Part shown: positions 59,600 to 64,000 of the stretch, piece after piece
How positions within the stretch are numbered: position 1 is the stretch's first letter
How the letters are laid out: each line of letters opens with the position of its first letter
Source: Streptomyces sp. CB01580
GTDB taxonomy: Bacteria > Actinomycetota > Actinomycetes > Streptomycetales > Streptomycetaceae
Direction: 5' to 3'
Assembly (NCBI RefSeq): GCF_001905795.1
Contig: NZ_LIXJ01000020.1
Span: forward strand, 188,185-252,184
DNA: 64,000 bases
The notes under the pieces: generated by a model
The model's input: only the letters and a program-made list of their open reading frames with translations
Told to the model about the DNA's origin: nothing
Databases searched by the model: none
Made by a program: the position numbers and the translations under genes

Positions 59600-60541
59600 T
59601 CAGCCCTGGCGGGCCAGGTCCGCCGCACCCACCAGCCCCGCCTTGCCGCCCAGTTGGGCCGCGAGCACCTGGGCGTGCGGGCGCCACTGACTGCCGATCA
59701 GCCAGCGGCGGAACGACTTGCGGATCGGGTCGAGGACCAGTTCGCCCTCGTCCGAGACACCGCCGCCGATGATGAACGCGGACGGGTCGAAGAGCGAGGC
59801 GAGGTCGGCGAGTCCGGCACCGGCCCAGCGGGCCAGCTCGCGGAACGAGTCGATCGCCACCGGATCACCCTGCCGGGCGGCCTGGCTGATGTGCTTGCCC
59901 TCGATGCCGTCGATCGTGCCGTCGCCGAGCGACAGCAGGACCTCGGCGTTCTCGGGGGCGGCGTTGGCGCGCTGCCTGGCGTACCGGACGAGGGCGCGGC
60001 CGGAGGCGTACTGCTCCCAGCAGCCCTGGCTGCCGCAGCCGCAGAGCAGACCGTCCGGGACGACCCGGATGTGGCCGAACTCGGCGGCCACGCCGAAGCG
60101 TCCGCGGCGAAGCTTGTTGCCGATGATGATGCCGCCGCCGAGGCCGGTGCCGAGCGTGATGCAGATGACGTCGTCGTGGCCCTGGCCGGCGCCGAAGCGG
60201 TACTCGCCCCAGGCGGCGGCGTTGGCGTCGTTCTCGACGACGACGGGAAGGCCGACGCGCTGTTCGACCTTGTCCTTCAGCGGCTCGTGCCGCCAGTCGA
60301 TGTTCGGTGCGAACAGGACGGTGGCGCGCTTGTCGTCGACGTATCCCGCGGCGCCGATGCCGACCGCGTCGATGCGGTGCCCCTCGCTCGCGCCGGACAC
60401 CGCGTCCGCGATCGCGTCCACGATGCCGCCGGCCGTCGACGGGGTCGGCACCTTGAACGTCGAGAGGATGCGGCCCTCCTCGTCGACCACTCCGGCCGCG
60501 ATCTTCGTGCCGCCGATGTCGACGCCGATGGTGAGTCCCAT
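59600..60541 (-). CDS. glkA: ROK-family glucokinase
   Basis: Phosphorylates glucose with ATP; in Streptomyces GlkA is also central to carbon catabolite repression. The 313-residue product has the ATP phosphate-1 motif GVDIGGTKIAAGVVD at the N-terminus, catalytic Asp in VVENDANAAAWGE, the phosphate-2 loop LGTGLGGGIIIG, EFGHIRV, and the ROK zinc motif CGCGSQGCWEQYASG. GAGGGA precedes the ATG. Synteny with S. coelicolor glkA supports the name. Confidence 0.95.
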   Translation of the reverse strand: MGLTIGVDIGGTKIAAGVVDEEGRILSTFKVPTPSTAGGIVDAIADAVSGASEGHRIDAVGIGAAGYVDDKRATVLFAPNIDWRHEPLKDKVEQRVGLPVVVENDANAAAWGEYRFGAGQGHDDVICITLGTGLGGGIIIGNKLRRGRFGVAAEFGHIRVVPDGLLCGCGSQGCWEQYASGRALVRYARQRANAAPENAEVLLSLGDGTIDGIEGKHISQAARQGDPVAIDSFRELARWAGAGLADLASLFDPSAFIIGGGVSDEGELVLDPIRKSFRRWLIGSQWRPHAQVLAAQLGGKAGLVGAADLARQG

Positions 60542-60614
60542 GAATCCCTCAGTTTCGGTCGAGCCCCGCTGGGGCCAACCGTACCCGAGCCGCGGGCCCG
60601 GACTTCCGCGCAGG

Positions 60615-61073
60615 TCAGTCCAGGTCGATGTGCTCGCCGCCGGAGGCTCCTCCGTCGCGCGGGTCGGTGGGGTCATCGGACCGCTTCCCGGTGCCGGCCC
60701 GGTCCCCCGCGTCCCTGGTCCAGCGGCGTTCCTGTCCCTCCACGGCGGAGCGGTAGGCGGCGAGGAGCTCGCCACCGGCCGCGGCGAGATGGTCGAAGAC
60801 GTCAGGGTTGCGTTCGATGACGGGCTGGGCGGCGGACTTCGCCTGCTTGATGATCTGCTGCACGGTGCCCTGGGCCGCCGGGCCCAGCAGCGGCGTCGGG
60901 AGGGACGAGATCCGGTCGGCCACGGCGTCGATCAGCTTGCGCAGCTCCTCGGCGGCGGTTCCGGGGCCAGGGCCGTGGTGGGCGCGGCGGCGGGCCTTCT
61001 CCGCTTCGAGGTCCTCGGCGCAGGCCCGTGCCCACGCGTCGTCGTCGACGGGACGATCGGTGGCTTCGCTCAT
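60615..61073 (-). CDS. DUF5304 family protein
   Basis: Conserved streptomycete protein of unknown function, 152 residues, no signal or membrane segment. It begins DDDAWARACAEDLEAEKARRR, continues with an amphipathic helical region (AAEELRKLIDAVADRISSLP; TVQQIIKQAKSAAQPVIERN) and ends in a disordered Asp/Gly-rich tail. CAGGAG lies 6 bases before the ATG. It precedes glkA by 73 bases and may be co-transcribed with the ArsA-like and SRPBCC genes. Confidence 0.75.
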   Translation of the reverse strand: MSEATDRPVDDDAWARACAEDLEAEKARRRAHHGPGPGTAAEELRKLIDAVADRISSLPTPLLGPAAQGTVQQIIKQAKSAAQPVIERNPDVFDHLAAAGGELLAAYRSAVEGQERRWTRDAGDRAGTGKRSDDPTDPRDGGASGGEHIDLD

Positions 61074-61165
61074 GGCGTACTCCTGCGACGTGGTTCGCCC
61101 GCGGTCGCGCCTGCGGGACCGTACGGGTACGTACTACCGACGTTACCCGAACGGTGGGGCGCCGT

Positions 61166-62494
61166 TCAGTCCGTACGGGGCCACAGCCCGGGGTCGGGGG
61201 TGAACCTGACCCGGAGCACCCCGTCGGTGAGGGCGGCGCCGGAGACGGTGCAGCGGCGCAGTCCGGACTCCAGGGGGACGATCCGGTGGAACGGGCCGAC
61301 GGTGAGCAGCAGTTCGTCGCCGCGGCGCACCAGTTGCAGGTCCGACTTGACGGCTCCGGGCAGCGGCAGGCACCAGACGAGGACGGGGCCGCCGTCGGCC
61401 GACGGGGCGCCCATGGCCCGGGAGCCGGGCGGCGGGGTGCGTCCGTCGTCCGCGGTGCCCGGTCCCCCGGTCCGCCGGGGGTCCTCGATCCACCAGGGGT
61501 CGTCGGCCCGGCCGGGCACCGGTTCGTCCGGTGCGGCGCACAGCCCGTCCCCCGCCCCGAAGCCGCCGGGGGCCGCCCCGGTGGGCGCGGTGGAGCGGGC
61601 GAGGCCGTCAAGGAGGGCGAGGTCGTCGAGGTTCCGGGGGTCGCGGCCGAGGTGGGGGACCTCGTACAGGGCCGTCGTGGGGCCCCATTCCTCGTACCAG
61701 TGGTCGACGGTCTTCTCCTGCCGCGCGGCGAGGTCCGCGAACCAGGGGTCGCCGGAGTACCGGGGCAGGACCCGGTTCGCGGCGAGGGCGTCGACGCGCA
61801 GTCCGTGCAGGGCGAGGCCGGTGCGGGCGCTGCGCAGGGCGTCCTCGGCGGCCGGTCCCGGTTCGGCGACCAGCCGGAGCGTGGTGGCGCGGTCCTCGAT
61901 CAGGGCCTGGACGGCGGCCAGTTCGGCGTCCTTGCGGGCGGCGGCCTCGTACAGCCACTGGGCGGGCATGGGCACCCCGGCGAGCTGGGCGAGCATGGGG
62001 CGCAGGGCGCGGGCGGCCTGGCGTTCCGGGGGCAGCAGCCGACGCAGATAGCGGCGCAGCTGTTCGGGGAGGGCGAGGACGGCGAGTGCTTCGCGCAGCG
62101 GCGGCAGGTCGACGACGAGGAGGTCGAAGCGGCCGTCCGACCAGTCGCCCTCGGCGGCGCGGCGCAGCGCGTGCAGCAGGGCGAGCTGGGGGCTGCCGGG
62201 GAGTTCGGTGAGTTCCTCGCCGTCCATCCGGTGCCCGCCGAGCAGGTCGAGCACGCCGGAGGCGCGGTCCTGGAGGGCGAGGAGTTCGCCGCGGAAGTGC
62301 TCGCCGGAGTCGATGCGGGCGAACCGGAGGCCGTCGGTGACCTCGACGGGTTCCGTGCCGTCGGGGAAGCCGGGTATGGGGTCGGCGGAGAGCAGCAGGA
62401 CGCGGCGGCCCCGGCGGGCGGTGGCCAGGGCGGTCGCCGCCGCGACGGTGGTACGGCCCGCGCCGCCGGGCCCGGTGACGAGAACCGTACGCAC
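61166..62494 (-). CDS. ArsA-like P-loop ATPase with altered Walker A
   Basis: A 442-residue SIMIBI-class ATPase resembling ArsA/Get3. The deviant Walker A is GPGGAGRTT (about residues 8-16) with Arg14 where ArsA has the catalytic lysine; VLLLSADP and the switch-like DLLVVDLPPLREAL follow. An extended linker precedes a C-terminal HSP20-like beta domain (LPLPGAVKSDLQLVRRGDELLLTVGPFHRIVPLE), a known ArsA tail. No arsenic genes are near. The GTG lies 4 bases after the SRPBCC stop, so they form an operon. Confidence 0.85.
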   Translation of the reverse strand: MRTVLVTGPGGAGRTTVAAATALATARRGRRVLLLSADPIPGFPDGTEPVEVTDGLRFARIDSGEHFRGELLALQDRASGVLDLLGGHRMDGEELTELPGSPQLALLHALRRAAEGDWSDGRFDLLVVDLPPLREALAVLALPEQLRRYLRRLLPPERQAARALRPMLAQLAGVPMPAQWLYEAAARKDAELAAVQALIEDRATTLRLVAEPGPAAEDALRSARTGLALHGLRVDALAANRVLPRYSGDPWFADLAARQEKTVDHWYEEWGPTTALYEVPHLGRDPRNLDDLALLDGLARSTAPTGAAPGGFGAGDGLCAAPDEPVPGRADDPWWIEDPRRTGGPGTADDGRTPPPGSRAMGAPSADGGPVLVWCLPLPGAVKSDLQLVRRGDELLLTVGPFHRIVPLESGLRRCTVSGAALTDGVLRVRFTPDPGLWPRTD

Positions 62495-62498
62495 CGGG

Positions 62499-62948
62499 TC
62501 AGCCCTTCGGTACGGACTCGACGCGCTTCTTCAGGCCTGCCAGGGCCCGGTCGATGATGACCTTCTCGGCCTTGCGCTTGATCATGCCGAGCATCGGGAT
62601 CTTGACGTCGACGGTCAGCCGGTAGGTGACCTCGGTGCGGTCGCCGTCGCCGAGCGGGGCGAGCGCGTAGGTGCCGTCGAGGGCGCGCAGCATCTGCGAC
62701 TTGACGAGGGTCCAGCTGACCTCGCGGTCGCCGGTCCAGGTGTACGCGAGGGTGTGGTCGTCCTTGATCGCCCCGGCGTCGAGGACGAGGCGGACCTTCT
62801 CGGCACGGCCCCGGTCGTCGGTGGCGAGCACCTCCGCCTCCTTGACCTCTCCGGTCCACTCCGGGTAGCGGGCGAAGTCGGCGATCACTCCCATGACGTC
62901 GGCCGGTGCCGCCTCGATCGTGATCGTCGAGCTGGTGTGTTCAGCCAT
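62499..62948 (-). CDS. SRPBCC/polyketide cyclase-like protein
   Basis: A 149-residue START-like lipid- or ligand-binding fold. It begins SSTITIEAAPADVMGVIADFARYPEWTG, the typical SRPBCC start with the PEW motif, and ends in the long C-terminal helix RKAEKVIIDRALAGLKKRVE. No catalytic residues can be assigned. GGAGGAG lies 8 bases before the ATG. Co-transcription with the ArsA-like ATPase, whose C-terminal domain is chaperone-like, suggests a shared role; unproven. Confidence 0.85.
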   Translation of the reverse strand: MAEHTSSTITIEAAPADVMGVIADFARYPEWTGEVKEAEVLATDDRGRAEKVRLVLDAGAIKDDHTLAYTWTGDREVSWTLVKSQMLRALDGTYALAPLGDGDRTEVTYRLTVDVKIPMLGMIKRKAEKVIIDRALAGLKKRVESVPKG

Positions 62949-63127
62949 CGCTGTGGCTCCTCCAGTGCGGTGTGACCGGTGCGTCGGCAGATGCCTGCCG
63001 TCAGAAGGCTATCGCGTGCCCGCGGTGCTCCGTCCCAGGGTCCGGCGCTGTGGCCGGCGGGGCGGCCGTGCGGGTCGGGGTCCGCCGCCGGGCCCGGGGC
63101 CCGCGCCGGGAGCGGCCCTCGGGCCTG

Positions 63128-63934
63128 TCACCACTCCAGGGCCCACGGCCTTCCGGTGGAGGCGAAATGGCCGACGTTCACGCATTCGGTCGCACCGATC
63201 CGCATCCGGCGGACCAGGGGCTGGTGGACGTGGCCGAACAGCGCGTAGCGGGGGCGGGTCGCGCGGATGGCGTCGAGCAGGGCCCGGCTGCCGCGTTCGA
63301 AGCGGCGCGCCACCGTGTCGTAGGTCAGTTCCGGCACGTCGGGCGGGATGTGGGTGCAGAGCACGTCGACCGTGCCGACCGCCTCGATCTTGGCCGCGTA
63401 CTCCTCGTCGTCGATCTCGTACGGGGTGCGCATCGGGGACTTCAGGCCGCCGCCGACGAAGCCGAGAACCCGGCCGCCGATCTCGACGCGCCCGCCGTCG
63501 ACGACCGTCGTGCCGGGGCGGGCGTACTCGGCCCACAGTCCGGGGATGTCGACGTTGCCGTAGGTGGCGTACGTCGGGGTGGGGAAGGCCGCGAAGAGTT
63601 CCGCGTACTGCTTGCGCACGCCCGCGACGATCGCGGCCTCGCGGTCCATGCCCGTCCACAGGCGACGGCCGAGCTCGCGGGCCTCCTCGAAGCGGCGGGC
63701 GGTGCGCAGGGCCACGAGCCGGTCGGTGTTCTCCACGCCGAAGAGGTCGGGGAAGATGCCGCGCGAGTGGTCGGCGTAGTCGAGGAAGAGGACCAGGTCG
63801 CCGAGGCAGATCAGGGCGTCGGCGCCGTCCCCGGCTCGGGCCAGGGCCTCGGTGTTGCCGTGCACGTCACTGACCACGTGGAGGCGCGTGCGCCGTGCGG
63901 CGGGGCTGACTCGGGCGTCGGGTACGGCGGGCAT
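63128..63934 (-). CDS. Calcineurin-like metallophosphoesterase
   Basis: A 268-residue binuclear metallophosphoesterase. The metal motifs are D-x-H in VVSDVHGN, G-D in LICLGDLV, GN-x-D in YATYGNVD, a His in CTHIPPD, and GH-x-H in LFGHVHQP. No signal peptide; substrate unknown (phosphodiesterase or nucleotide pyrophosphatase possible). The ATG at 63934 has TAGGCT 7 bases upstream and no ribosome site. The 179 bases upstream of the SRPBCC gene hold no other feature. Confidence 0.88.
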   Translation of the reverse strand: MPAVPDARVSPAARRTRLHVVSDVHGNTEALARAGDGADALICLGDLVLFLDYADHSRGIFPDLFGVENTDRLVALRTARRFEEARELGRRLWTGMDREAAIVAGVRKQYAELFAAFPTPTYATYGNVDIPGLWAEYARPGTTVVDGGRVEIGGRVLGFVGGGLKSPMRTPYEIDDEEYAAKIEAVGTVDVLCTHIPPDVPELTYDTVARRFERGSRALLDAIRATRPRYALFGHVHQPLVRRMRIGATECVNVGHFASTGRPWALEW

Positions 63935-63941
63935 GACGGCC

Positions 63942-63947
63942 AGCCTA
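63942..63947 (-). promoter_or_regulatory. -10 hexamer for a probable leaderless phosphoesterase mRNA
   Basis: On the minus strand TAGGCT lies 7 bases before the ATG at 63934. Confidence 0.5.
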
Positions 63948-63956
63948 GTGCTGTGA

Positions 63957-64000
63957 CCGGGAAGGTTTGCCGGGCGTCGCGAGCCGGTGAACCTTCCCGG
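63957..64000. terminator. Hairpin at the window edge
   Basis: CCGGGAAGGTT (63957-63967) pairs with AACCTTCCCGG (63990-64000), with inner complementarity. It probably ends a gene lying outside the window. Confidence 0.55.

Overview
The window is a high-GC, tightly packed chromosomal segment from a Streptomyces-type actinomycete. The evidence is GTG/ATG/TTG start mixing, long antisense open frames, the complete division and cell-wall (dcw) cluster with sepF, yggT and divIVA beyond ftsZ, a type II DAHP synthase, a trpL attenuator in front of a fused trpE-G, and a glkA-type ROK kinase. From memory, the gene order follows the Streptomyces coelicolor region from ileS and divIVA through the dcw genes to metF, thiE, pkaF, bfr, aroH, trpE, the MacRS two-component pair and glkA. 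It is core chromosome: I see no phage, plasmid, insertion sequence with a transposase, CRISPR array, rRNA or tRNA.

Layout. (1) 1-2952: the 3' part of ileS, closed by a strong terminator shared with the convergent dcw cluster. (2) 3371-21350, minus strand: rsmH, ftsL, ftsI, murE, murF, mraY, murD, ftsW, murG, ftsQ, ftsZ, pgeF, yggS, sepF, yggT, divIVA, mostly overlapping or a few bases apart. Breaks occur before ftsQ (a hairpin) and before ftsZ (a promoter region). (3) 21739-27457, plus: carbonic anhydrase, then a MoxR - DUF58 - transglutaminase operon. (4) 27737-30070, minus: DUF3040 membrane protein, methyltransferase, HEPN-like protein. (5) 30302-33859, plus: a degenerate ABC ATPase, a YhgE/Pip membrane protein and a TetR regulator, preceded by a perfect palindromic operator. 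(6) 34226-41639: DUF4126 protein, phytoene-desaturase-like oxidoreductase, a repetitive-tail membrane protein, metF, thiE, an Rv2175c-type DNA-binding protein, a ferredoxin-reductase-like enzyme and a small conserved protein. (7) 41738-44149: TPP riboswitch with thiO-thiS-thiG. (8) 44273-49022: PASTA kinase, endonuclease IV, molybdopterin oxidoreductase, bacterioferritin and its ferredoxin. (9) 49205-52887: divergent aroH and trpL-trpEG. (10) 52940-63934: hydroxyacid dehydrogenase, MacRS-like pair, acyltransferase, esterase, membrane protein, EEP-family hydrolase, glkA, DUF5304 protein, ArsA-like ATPase, SRPBCC protein and metallophosphoesterase.

How the genes work together. The dcw block makes UDP-MurNAc-pentapeptide and lipid II (MurE, MurF, MraY, MurD, MurG) and builds the septal machinery (FtsL/Q/W/I/Z, SepF), with DivIVA for polar growth. 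The thi genes supply the thiazole and coupling steps of thiamin synthesis under TPP control. aroH and trpEG feed tryptophan.

The most unusual content is regulatory and repetitive. A family of inverted-repeat-bounded intergenic elements (about 90-240 bp, four copies plus a fragment) sits just downstream of gene stop codons. At least ten genes lack a Shine-Dalgarno sequence and have a TANNNT hexamer 6-8 nt before the start codon, suggesting leaderless mRNAs; these include the trp leader peptide and the divergent aroH. Several palindromes look like operators (TetR, CsoR-like, iron box, sites before ftsZ and the carbonic anhydrase).
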